A stretch of DNA of 64,000 nucleotides from Pedobacter sp. MC2016-05 (GTDB lineage: Bacteria; Bacteroidota; Bacteroidia; Sphingobacteriales; Sphingobacteriaceae). Position 1 is the stretch's first letter; each line of letters opens with the position of its first letter. The position numbers were made by a program, and so were the translations under genes. Where the stretch lies: contig NZ_JAPIVT010000001.1 of assembly GCF_026239735.1 (NCBI RefSeq), forward strand, positions 62,001-126,000, written 5' to 3'. This document shows positions 18,529-26,531 of the stretch, one piece after another. The notes beneath the pieces were generated by a model. The model saw nothing but the letters and a program-made list of their open reading frames with translations. It searched no databases and had not been told where the DNA came from.

Positions 18529-18636
18529 ATGAGTAATCCATTATCAACATTTGTAAAAACACAGCATAAGCTACTTAAGCTCTCAAAGGAGGAATTGGCA
18601 TTCAAAGCCGGCATAGGACTTCGTTTCCCCCGGGAG
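18529..18636 (+). pseudogene. HipB/y4mF-type XRE regulator, first ~36 codons only
   Basis: The first residues, M-S-N-P-L-S-T-F-V-K then L-K-L-S-K-E-E-L-A-F-K-A-G-I-G-L-R-F, fit helices 1-3 of a HipB-like XRE repressor. In such proteins the next residues are normally (I/L)-R-E-L-E-Q-G-K. Here the match stops at R-E, where a 59-bp palindromic sequence begins. Past the palindrome the frame codes unrelated residues and ends at 18789. The rest of the repressor and any HipA-like partner are missing, so the gene is dead. The upstream nested operator supports its former role. Function as an active regulator is ruled out unless a very short peptide suffices. Confidence 0.55.
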
Positions 18637-18695
18637 TGGATATTCCGTCCCACTATACCTCGGAATAGGTGGTGCAGTATGGGTCGGAATATCCA
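18637..18695. repeat. 59-bp palindromic insertion in the HTH gene
   Basis: TGGATATTCCG (18637-18647) is mirrored by CGGAATATCCA (18685-18695). After one mismatch the stem adds CCCA/TGGG, and a third CGGAATA copy lies in the loop. It begins where homology to the HTH repressor breaks off. It may be a solo end of an IS21-like element (their ends carry similar GGAAT blocks) or a small non-autonomous element. Confidence 0.5.
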
Positions 18696-18841
18696 TTTTG
18701 ATTTCATGACTGCAATATTTATCTGTAAAAATATACTGCTTTTATCAATATTAGCAATACTTTCCGCTATCTCCTCAGTAGAAGGGTAGAAGCTACCAAG
18801 AACAGGATCTATCTTCGGATACAATTAAATTCCATGCGCAA

Positions 18842-18937
18842 GTCGTTTCAATATATGATCCCTTTCAAGCCTATGCAGGGCGACATTCCGAAAACGTTTC
18901 CTTGGCGAAATCCGCAGCTAGTTTAAAGAAATTCTGA
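18842..18937 (+). pseudogene. Short coding remnant, homologous to one near 25,250
   Basis: The frame reads F-H-A-Q-V-V-S-I-Y-D-P-F-Q-A-Y-A and stops at 18935. A similar peptide with the same F-H and D-P-F-x-A positions occurs near 25,250 (F-H-I-R then H-D-P-F-E-A). At DNA level both share ATGATCCCTTTsAAGCCT. I do not recognise the parent gene. No start codon or full domain is present. Confidence 0.3.
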
Positions 18938-19076
18938 TTATCGGAGAAGAATCAGAGTTGGCAAAATTGGGCAATATCTTGTTTCAAAAAACAAAATAAT
19001 AAACTAATGATTATAAATTAGCTTCAAATTAACCATAAATTGGATTTGTGATATTTTTTGAAAGCGCGGTACCCAT

Positions 19077-21749
19077 ATGAATAAACTTAAACAGCATATT
19101 AAAGACAAAAACTGGGTTGAAGTTCTGAACCAATGTAAAAATCTGAACGGAATTGAGCTTTCAGAAACTATAAAATACTTGCATTCTATAGATGTTGATC
19201 GCGATATTTTAGAAATGGATGGGGTTAGCTTGAGTGGACAGTCACAACGTGATTTTTATGATAACCGGAATAAGGTTAGTTGCACTTTAACCTTTGCACT
19301 TATTGCCTGTACCCGAGGATTTGATGATATAGTGAGGATTGAATACTTGAATGAAACATGGCTAGTTCGCCCCTTGAACACCTACTTAGCAAAACCAGTC
19401 ATCGGATTAGAACCATTACTGGCATTTTATCAACTTTTCCCACCAGACTATCTGGATAAGATTGTTAAAGCATCACAAAAGGAACGTTTTGGAAGCATTG
19501 ATTTCAAATTGCTATGGGCATTTTACAAGCAGGGTTGGATTACTTTTGATGAGAGCTATTTTGTTACGCGTTTGTTTACCGTAACGATGTTTGACAGGAA
19601 TACTGAAGAGGATGCTGATTTTTTATTGGAAAACCCAGACGCTATTGAAAAGGTATTTCTTCAATTCCACAAATATGAAATTCCTGTGCTAGACATTTCT
19701 AAATGGAAAGCCCGTGAGGGACATGTCTGTAAAAAGGTGAATGAATACTGGACGGAAGTTATTCGGATCATGCTGGAGAAGGGATATGTATTTGACCGTA
19801 CCCTCATTCAGTATTTATTGGAATCTTTGCTCAACAACTGGAAAAAGCCTCACTTAGATTGGCACATCCGGTTGTTGGACCTGTTTAATACAATTCAAAA
19901 AGAGTATCTGCAGCATCAACACTTGCTGTTTTCCCTGCTGAATACCGGTAGTGCCAGCCTGATTAATTTTGCGGTCAGACAAATCAAAGAGATCTATAAG
20001 ACTGAAGGCTTTGATGAAAATGGATTTATTGACAATGTGAGCGCAATTTTCCCAAAGGAGAAAATAGAAAAATCAATTCTGCTGAGTCTGGATATCCTTG
20101 ATTTCCTTTTGAAAAAGGAAGGACATAAGGAGCTGGACATTTCCGCTGAGCTATCTATGCTATTGCTCCAAAATGATCCGAAAGTACAGGAAAAAGGAGC
20201 CCGGCTTTTAGTAGAACATATTGATCCGGAAATTCTGAGCGTTATAGTTGAACCTTACTTAAGTAATTTAAAACTTAAGACCCTTGAAATTCTTGGGTTG
20301 GATAATGCCCCGGTTAATTCTTCTGTAGAAGATGGCGTATTTGAAGATGCGGCAGAACAGTTGAAACAGGTAACGATACCTTCTACTTGGGAAGAGTTGT
20401 TATTTCAGATTGGTAATTTCATAAGGACTAAGTCTGCATTAGATTTCGACCTCTTTCTGGAAGGACTCAACCAGCTGCAGGACGAGATCCCAGCAGATTA
20501 TAAGAAGCAATTGAAACCTTATTGTAAGCAGCTGTTTAGCAGATTTTGGGATATAGAAATAATGACCATTTTCTCTGAATTTATGCAACATTGGGTTGGC
20601 GAGGATAGCATAGAAAAAATAAGAGTTGAAAATGATAGCGTTCCATTTGTAAAAAATAAGCTGGATTGGATGAGGCAAAAGCTAGCATCTAAAAACAGAT
20701 TGCCATTTCTTTCGACCCCAAGTCATCTGCCTTTTTACCTGAATCCAAAAGTATTGGTGCAACGTCTGCTACAGTATGAGCAAGAAAAGGTAAATATTGA
20801 AATAGAAGATCTGATCGTGGCTTGTAACAGATTGTTATACCAACAAACAGATGAAGAAGTACTTGATCTTGTGAAGAGCCTAAAGGGGAATTATGCGGCT
20901 GCGATGCAGTACTATTTAGGGGCCGCAGATCAAGTTAAGCCGACTGAAGATGTGTTGGCACTTTGGGCACAGATAACGAGGATTAAGCAGCCTGTTCAGC
21001 TATTTCCTGAGTTTGAAAATACGGCAGCGAAAAGCTATCCTTCGATAGCCAGACCATTTGAGATCACTTATGAAATTGTTGTCGACAAGAGTGAATATGC
21101 GACGTGGTACAACCTGGTCCTGGAACACAATTGGAATTATAGCTGGTATAGAAATAAAGAAACCAAACATTACCCCCCACTATTCTATAATACTGCACCT
21201 TTTTCCACTGCTTTTCGGGAGGCTATAGCGTTTCAATTGAGTTTAATGCCTCAATACATTGGTCCAATGTTATGTCGGTATATCCCTCATACGGCTTCGG
21301 GAAATGAAGTCAGGGAAATGGAAAATTGTCTGTACCCGATGCAGTTTTTGATGGATAATCGCCTGGAAGTCCATGGCAGCGGATGGCTATATATTGCTGT
21401 TTGTTTACTGTTTGAAAAGAAAATTTCCAGAGATCTGGCTGTAGAATATATTCAGTTTTCACTGTTAAATAAAAAAGGGAATCTTTCTTATCTTGCTAAT
21501 ATCATCGGTAAACTAATTGCCAGAGGATATGCACCCGTTAACAGGTTTATAGAATACCTAGATCGCCCTTTTGTTTCACAACGGATCAAAGAGTTCCAGT
21601 TGCTATGTCTGGAAAAAACCTTGGAGCATTTTGATGGTGAGCACCTTCCTGTTAACAGTAAGAAAATAACAGCTTACTATTTAGAAGTTTCTGCTCAACT
21701 TGATAAAGTAGCAAATCAGGAGTTTTTAAGTAAAGTAAAACGCAAATGA
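19077..21749 (+). CDS. DUF6493-like 890-aa helical-repeat protein
   Basis: A large soluble protein made of many short helices, the look of an armadillo/HEAT-type scaffold. It has no P-loop, nuclease motif or membrane segment. The N-terminal third (W-L-V-R-P-L then A-F-Y-Q-L-F-P-P-D-Y-L) and the C-terminal part resemble Bacteroidota proteins I believe are labelled DUF6493, which are often encoded beside SWIM-finger proteins. That label is from memory. Its stop codon overlaps the ATG of the SWIM gene by four bases (ATGA), so the two are translationally coupled and probably form a complex. The start at 19077 is the first ATG in frame; the 95 bp upstream are AT-rich. Function unknown. Confidence 0.8.
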   Translation: MNKLKQHIKDKNWVEVLNQCKNLNGIELSETIKYLHSIDVDRDILEMDGVSLSGQSQRDFYDNRNKVSCTLTFALIACTRGFDDIVRIEYLNETWLVRPLNTYLAKPVIGLEPLLAFYQLFPPDYLDKIVKASQKERFGSIDFKLLWAFYKQGWITFDESYFVTRLFTVTMFDRNTEEDADFLLENPDAIEKVFLQFHKYEIPVLDISKWKAREGHVCKKVNEYWTEVIRIMLEKGYVFDRTLIQYLLESLLNNWKKPHLDWHIRLLDLFNTIQKEYLQHQHLLFSLLNTGSASLINFAVRQIKEIYKTEGFDENGFIDNVSAIFPKEKIEKSILLSLDILDFLLKKEGHKELDISAELSMLLLQNDPKVQEKGARLLVEHIDPEILSVIVEPYLSNLKLKTLEILGLDNAPVNSSVEDGVFEDAAEQLKQVTIPSTWEELLFQIGNFIRTKSALDFDLFLEGLNQLQDEIPADYKKQLKPYCKQLFSRFWDIEIMTIFSEFMQHWVGEDSIEKIRVENDSVPFVKNKLDWMRQKLASKNRLPFLSTPSHLPFYLNPKVLVQRLLQYEQEKVNIEIEDLIVACNRLLYQQTDEEVLDLVKSLKGNYAAAMQYYLGAADQVKPTEDVLALWAQITRIKQPVQLFPEFENTAAKSYPSIARPFEITYEIVVDKSEYATWYNLVLEHNWNYSWYRNKETKHYPPLFYNTAPFSTAFREAIAFQLSLMPQYIGPMLCRYIPHTASGNEVREMENCLYPMQFLMDNRLEVHGSGWLYIAVCLLFEKKISRDLAVEYIQFSLLNKKGNLSYLANIIGKLIARGYAPVNRFIEYLDRPFVSQRIKEFQLLCLEKTLEHFDGEHLPVNSKKITAYYLEVSAQLDKVANQEFLSKVKRK

Positions 21750-23092
21750 ATTTAGATTTTCAATATCAGTATCAAAATGCTTCTACAATAAATGTAGCGG
21801 GCCGGGATAAATCATTTATCCTGGCACATTGTTCTGAAATTGAACAGGACAATAAAGTGCCTTGCTTTTTTTATGGCAACATCATCAATTCATTTGTCGC
21901 TTCAAAATGTTTAAGCACACTTGGTAAAACAGTACGTTCTCATTTTGCGATTAGCCCGGATCAGCGGATTAATATGCGTGACCCTATTGTTTCTGTCGGT
22001 AATGAACAACTACATTTTGAGGCATTTTCATCTTGTAATAGTGTTTATGCTCGTATTGACGTGCAGCCAGAAGGGATTGACGGGGAGTTTATTCAGTCGG
22101 GCTGCACCAATGTTGATTTTAGCGATGCAACTATCCGGGCGTTCAATACCGTTGCCAGGACAGAAAAATTAATGGTCGGAGTAGGTTCAAAAGAACTGAA
22201 GGTCATAACCGAGCGCATAGAGGCCACTGAGAAGAAAGTGAGTTTGCCTGATCGTTGGATTAAAGGATTGGGAAATGTGCAGGTATACTTATCTCGAATG
22301 GAGCTAGCCTTTAAATTGAACAAAATTGAAGCATTGCAACTTTTTAAGGCCATACCTAAAACAGCTGTTAAGACTGAGTATTTTTTATTCAAATCCGGGA
22401 ACAGTTATGCTTTTTCTGCTGTAACAAAACCCAATAGCTTAAAAATAGGTGGCATTCACAGACTCAATCTGATGGAAAACCTGTTGTTGCTTGTAGATAG
22501 TGTCTCTTTTTATAAACATGAAGATCAGCAAAGTACAGCAGTAGTGCTTGATTTCAAAGATATACAAATGCTATTTCTACTCTCGGACGGAGTATATAGG
22601 GGATTTTCTGGTGAGAGCAAGAATATAGAAAACCTGATAGTTCAACTACCGGACGAATGGTTGTTTAGCATCAATAATTATTTTAAAACCAATGAGGTTT
22701 TTCAGCCCACACTGGTTTCTATAGAACATGACATTCAGCTGGGAACGATGGAAACTTTGCAGGCTTCACTATCCAGCATGGGATTATTGGGATACGATTT
22801 ATTAAGCAACAATTATTTTTATAGAAAGCTCCCCTTTAATCTCTCTCGGTTAAAACGCTTTAATCCAAGGCAGCAAAATGCCATAAAGTTATTCGATGAA
22901 GATGGTGTGGTGGTATTGCAAAATGACAAAAACGGCATTAAAGCTGAGGTTAAAGGTTCCACTGGTGTGAGTCATATTGTCGCCGGTAAAGGCAACGAAC
23001 TGCAATGTACTTGTACCTGGTTTACCAATAATAAGACGAACAGAGGGCTATGCAAGCACATAATGGCGGTAAAGATGAAGCTGAATCAATAG
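21746..23092 (+). CDS. SWIM zinc-finger protein (C-terminal finger), partner of the 890-aa protein
   Basis: Of 448 residues only the last 30 carry a motif: C-T-C-T-W-F-T-N-N-K-T-N-R-G-L-C-K-H, the CxCx(n)CxH SWIM finger. The preceding ~410 residues are mixed alpha/beta and unassigned. In the SWIM gene at 1-773 the finger is N-terminal, so the two are different subfamilies. Four-base overlap with the gene before it shows coupling. SWIM fingers bind nucleic acid or protein partners, so this is the likely recognition subunit of the pair (inference). The 500 bp after it (23093-23594) hold no evident gene. Confidence 0.82.
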   Translation: MNLDFQYQYQNASTINVAGRDKSFILAHCSEIEQDNKVPCFFYGNIINSFVASKCLSTLGKTVRSHFAISPDQRINMRDPIVSVGNEQLHFEAFSSCNSVYARIDVQPEGIDGEFIQSGCTNVDFSDATIRAFNTVARTEKLMVGVGSKELKVITERIEATEKKVSLPDRWIKGLGNVQVYLSRMELAFKLNKIEALQLFKAIPKTAVKTEYFLFKSGNSYAFSAVTKPNSLKIGGIHRLNLMENLLLLVDSVSFYKHEDQQSTAVVLDFKDIQMLFLLSDGVYRGFSGESKNIENLIVQLPDEWLFSINNYFKTNEVFQPTLVSIEHDIQLGTMETLQASLSSMGLLGYDLLSNNYFYRKLPFNLSRLKRFNPRQQNAIKLFDEDGVVVLQNDKNGIKAEVKGSTGVSHIVAGKGNELQCTCTWFTNNKTNRGLCKHIMAVKMKLNQ

Positions 23093-23568
23093 TTTACTCA
23101 TTTTTTGTCGATCCTTTGCCATCGAAATGGGGAATTTTCAATGCCGCGATGGCTGTTTCAGATATCTTCTTATTGAAATCATTATATACCTTGCCAACCA
23201 CGATAAGTTTGATGATAACGACAATGGTGATCCCTTGCATAAAATAGATATCTAATGTTACCACTAAGCGAAAGTAGCACGCAAAAAACGTTTAAATCTC
23301 AATGATGAATTCCTCTGCTTTGATATTCTGGAGCATGTTGACCCCCTAATTATATTTTCCAATTTCGGTGTACGCTAAAACCATTTAAGGCTTTTACTCA
23401 CATTCCGGCGAATACTGGTTCTTCATCGCTTTTACCAAAATACAACTTACTATCACCGGCAATCTTTAAGTTCATCTTAGCAGAAAAAGCTCTTTTCAAT
23501 TTGATTTTTTTAGAGCTGATTATTGAATGAAATTTCGTCAAAAATCATGCAAATAATTTAATAATCCA

Positions 23569-23576
23569 TATATTTG
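23569..23576 (+). promoter_or_regulatory. -7 box of the AbiE-type operon
   Basis: TATATTTG matches TAnnTTTG exactly and lies 18 bp before the ATG at 23595. This implies a very short leader. No clear -33 box is visible. Confidence 0.45.
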
Positions 23577-23594
23577 TAACCGAAAGGATTTGTT

Positions 23595-24161
23595 ATGCCA
23601 AAATTAGAGGAATTAAAGAGTCATCTTAAAAAAGGGGTGATATACAAAAGGGATGAACTGCAAAAGTGGTCAAAATCAATAGACAGGCATCTTTCGGAAC
23701 TTACAGGTGAGGGGACTTTGAAAAGAGTTGGCCCTGGGCTATATCACTTTCCGAAGAAAAATGCATTTGGTTTTGAGCCACCGGCGGATGATATGCTCAT
23801 CAAGAAATTCTTGGACAATACCAACTTTCTGATTACTTCTTTCAATTATTTTAATGCGTTGGGCCTGGGGACGACACAGTTGTATAACAAACAGATTGTT
23901 TACAACCACCTGCGCAGCGGAGATATTAAATTGGGTAACAAATTGTTCACCTTTAAAAAAAAGTCTGCTTTTCCAACCAAGCCTACCAAGGAATTTTTGG
24001 TGATTGACCTAATCAATAATTTGGATTCACTTGCTGAGGATCAGCCCAAGGTACTTGAAAAGGCATTGAAAACAGCGAGGAGCTTGGATCAGCAGTCTTT
24101 AGGATATGCCGCTGAAAAATATGGAAACCCAAAAACAAGAAAATTATTAGCAACGAACTAA
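23595..24161 (+). CDS. DUF6088/AbiEi-type antitoxin
   Basis: A 188-aa basic protein with an N-terminal winged-helix region (residues ~1-55, ending G-P-G-L-Y-H-F-P) followed by a compact alpha/beta domain. This is the layout of DUF6088/AbiEi antitoxin-like proteins. In AbiE systems the antitoxin represses its own promoter through the winged helix and neutralises the nucleotidyltransferase toxin indirectly (type IV). The toxin-like gene follows 17 nt after this stop in the same direction, which fits that pairing. A TAnnTTTG box lies just upstream. The exact subfamily is uncertain, but the operon context makes the assignment fairly safe. Confidence 0.75.
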   Translation: MPKLEELKSHLKKGVIYKRDELQKWSKSIDRHLSELTGEGTLKRVGPGLYHFPKKNAFGFEPPADDMLIKKFLDNTNFLITSFNYFNALGLGTTQLYNKQIVYNHLRSGDIKLGNKLFTFKKKSAFPTKPTKEFLVIDLINNLDSLAEDQPKVLEKALKTARSLDQQSLGYAAEKYGNPKTRKLLATN

Positions 24162-24178
24162 GTAATTACCTAAGTTAT

Positions 24179-25150
24179 ATGAGCAGCAAGTTTCTTCACC
24201 AGCGAAAGGATTTTAAAAGCCTGATTAGTACATTGTCAGCTGAGACTAGTATACTTGATGCGTTGATAGAAAAGGACTATTGGATCATGCACGTACTTTA
24301 TGGCATGAAAAACCTGGGACTCGGTTTTGAGCTTAAGGGGGGGACCTCTCTATCGAAGGGCTTTAAGATCATTGACCGCTTCTCAGAAGACGTTGACTTG
24401 CATATCATCCCGCCACGGGCATTTTTTGACCAGACGGGCATTCAGGTAAATGAAAATCCGAAATCAACTGGTAAGAATACCGTAGAAAATAGGATGAAGT
24501 TCTTTGATTGGCTGTCGGACAATATTGTTATAGACGGTATTCAGCCAGAGCGCGACATCGAATTCGATGACGAAAAGGGAAGGAACGGTGGTATTCGGTT
24601 GAAATACAATGGCTATTTTGGTTCTGTGCCAGGAATTAAGGATGGCATATTGCTTGAGGTCGGCTTTGCAAAGGTTACCCCTAACCAAAATGTTGATATT
24701 AGTTCATGGATGTACGATAGAGCATTGGAAGCTGGTCTTGATGTGCTTGACAATAGGGCTTTAAATATCGCGTGCTACCATCCCGGCTATACATTAGTGG
24801 AAAAACTCCAGACAATCGTAACCAAGTTCCGTGGAGAACAAACTGTGGGTCGTGGTGGGCCAAAGGTCAATTTTATGCGGCAATATTATGATGTCTATAA
24901 GCTTTTACAGAGAGATGATATCCAGCAGTTTATTTCAACAAGAGAATATCAGGACCATAAATCGCACTGGTTCCCGGAGGTCGATCTTGATACTCCATTA
25001 GTGGAAAAGCAGGCTTTCCTTTTAACTGACGAGAAAATAAGGGAAGATTTTAGGAACCGATATAGCGGAACATCAGGACTTTATTACTTAGGGCAGCCTG
25101 ATTTCGATGAAATACTAACGCTTATTCAAGCGAACCTATTAAAATTATAG
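24179..25150 (+). CDS. AbiEii/AbiGii-family nucleotidyltransferase toxin
   Basis: The 323 residues hold the family's polymerase-beta-like signature: K-G-G-T-S-L-S-K-G-F near 55-64 and F-S-E-D-V-D-L-H near 70-77, with the paired Asp residues that bind metal. Further conserved patches are P-G-Y-T-L-V-E-K-L near 201-209 and the Arg/Lys-rich region around 220. Such toxins transfer nucleotides to tRNA or other targets and halt growth during phage infection. The length and motif order are normal and no truncation is seen. It is the second gene of the pair. The 960 bp after it (to 26109) contain only an inverted repeat and gene remnants. Confidence 0.88.
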   Translation: MSSKFLHQRKDFKSLISTLSAETSILDALIEKDYWIMHVLYGMKNLGLGFELKGGTSLSKGFKIIDRFSEDVDLHIIPPRAFFDQTGIQVNENPKSTGKNTVENRMKFFDWLSDNIVIDGIQPERDIEFDDEKGRNGGIRLKYNGYFGSVPGIKDGILLEVGFAKVTPNQNVDISSWMYDRALEAGLDVLDNRALNIACYHPGYTLVEKLQTIVTKFRGEQTVGRGGPKVNFMRQYYDVYKLLQRDDIQQFISTREYQDHKSHWFPEVDLDTPLVEKQAFLLTDEKIREDFRNRYSGTSGLYYLGQPDFDEILTLIQANLLKL

Positions 25151-25425
25151 TTATAACTTTTTTTGAAATAAAAGGCTAAAATCTCTTAGTTAATTGTGCC
25201 ACCATTTGTTCGGAATAATCATATAACATTTAATTAAAAATCATTTCATATCAGATATTACATTCTACATGATCCCTTTGAAGCCTGTGTAGATGCTCCT
25301 AATCACATCAGTAGTATCAATGCAAGAAAAGTCGGTTGGAAAAAATATCTTTTCGCGCTTACCCCTAATCACCTTGTTAACTGCCTGATTGTATGACAAT
25401 TAACTCACGTTAAAATGAATTATTT

Positions 25426-25454
25426 TGTCACAAATTCATGAAATATTTGTGACA
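25426..25454. promoter_or_regulatory. Inverted repeat TGTCACAAAT/ATTTGTGACA
   Basis: Two perfect 10-bp arms separated by 9 bp lie in the gene-poor stretch after the toxin gene. The TTTGTGAC block resembles the TTYTGTRAC block of the 33-bp repeats at 3088-3204. It may be a protein-binding site or a leftover upstream region of a lost gene. Confidence 0.45.
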
Positions 25455-25658
25455 CTTTATAATATTTTTTTTGCCCAATAAACAAAATAAAATGATGTAA
25501 AGCGATAACCCATAGCTCATCAATGACGGGCAAAATGTCCCCTAGCAAGGTTACACTATAAATTATATTTTAATGATTTTGCCAAACTAAGATGAATAAG
25601 GAATCTAAATAACATTGCTTCAATCTTCAAACCCTATAACTGCTACATAGTTAACAAT

Positions 25659-25748
25659 CTATCTAAAAAGCTTGATAACTTTCACACCATCATACTCTTT
25701 ATTCCCTTCCAGAAGTTTCTCCTTTAATGCAGACATCTCTGTACCAGT
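25659..25748 (-). pseudogene. 3' tail of a second integrase gene
   Basis: On the minus strand the frame reads T-E-M-S-A-L-K-E-K-L-L-E-G-N-K-E and ends K-V-I-K-L-F-R-stop. It closely matches the tail of the integrase at 26110-26411 (T-E-M-S-A-L-Q-E-K-L-L-E-R-N-K, then K-V-M-K-L-F). Only about 29 codons remain and the 5' side ends at a stop. It marks an earlier, related integrase at this spot. Confidence 0.65.
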
Positions 25749-26109
25749 TTAAAAAAACATAAAAAGTAATACTATTAGTATCATAATTATTTATTTTTTA
25801 AACCCTTGTGTAAAATTATCTCACTAGCGTCGATACAATACTGGCAATATCCGAGTACCTTATTACATAGTATGCGATGATATAAAATGAATAGAATTAA
25901 CAGATATATTTAAGATTTAATAATTCTAGCTTGCTTCTTTCTGTCAAAGAAATATGTAATTTTTTAAAACAAGATGATATAAATCAAATTCCGAAAGCAC
26001 ACCCGCGTATATACCCAAATAATTTTGGACATCGTGTGCTATCAAAGAAGAAATACTAAAATTAAATGGATAATATTATACTCAATAATCACGGAAAATG
26101 AGCATAATA

Positions 26110-26411
26110 TTATCCACTTACAGCTATTTCATCTTTACTAAAGAGCTTCATAACTTTCATATCGCCAGTATCCTCTTCTTCCTTATTCCGTTCCAGAAGT
26201 TTCTCCTGTAATGCAGACATCTCAGTACTAACTTTCGTATCGATCACCTTCGCATAGTGCTGCGTTGTTTTCAAGCTATTATGCCCGAGCATCTGGGATA
26301 CGGTCTCAATCGGAACACCATTTGAAAGCGTAATAGTGGTTGCAAAAGTGTGCCTGGCAAGATGATACGTAAGCACCTTAGTGATGGTACAAAGATCGGC
26401 GATTTCTTTCA
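26110..26411 (-). CDS. Tyrosine integrase, 3' exon (after the group II intron)
   Basis: This is the C-terminal 100 residues of a Bacteroidota tyrosine recombinase. It has H-L-A-R-H-T-F-A-T-T (catalytic H-x-x-R), L-G-H-N-S-L-K-T-T-Q-H-Y-A-K (catalytic H and the nucleophile Y), and an acidic tail. The frame runs upstream of 26411 into intron sequence, so its apparent extension to 26535 is not real protein. Splicing joins C (28912) to TG (26411), making the Leu of N-G-Y-L-K-E-I-A-D-L-C, a segment conserved in this integrase family. Together with 28912-29905 it gives 1296 nt, 431 residues plus stop, a normal length. The exon cannot work without splicing or an intron-less copy elsewhere. Confidence 0.85.
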
Positions 26412-26472
26412 GTGGGCTAGGCCAACAGCGCTTTGCCACCTTGCGGTGGTAAGTCTCTGTTAACCCGCCCCC

Positions 26473-26506
26473 GAACCGTACGTACATGTCTCCATGTATA
26501 CGGCTC
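26473..26506 (-). ncRNA. Group II intron domain V
   Basis: On the minus strand the 34-nt hairpin starts GAGCCGTAT and ends GTACGGTTC, with a GGAGAC-like tip. This is the canonical catalytic domain V: AGC-containing lower stem, 2-nt bulge and tetraloop. It lies 25 nt past the maturase stop, the normal place. Confidence 0.88.
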
Positions 26507-26531
26507 TCCATTGTCAACATAACCTTACTGA

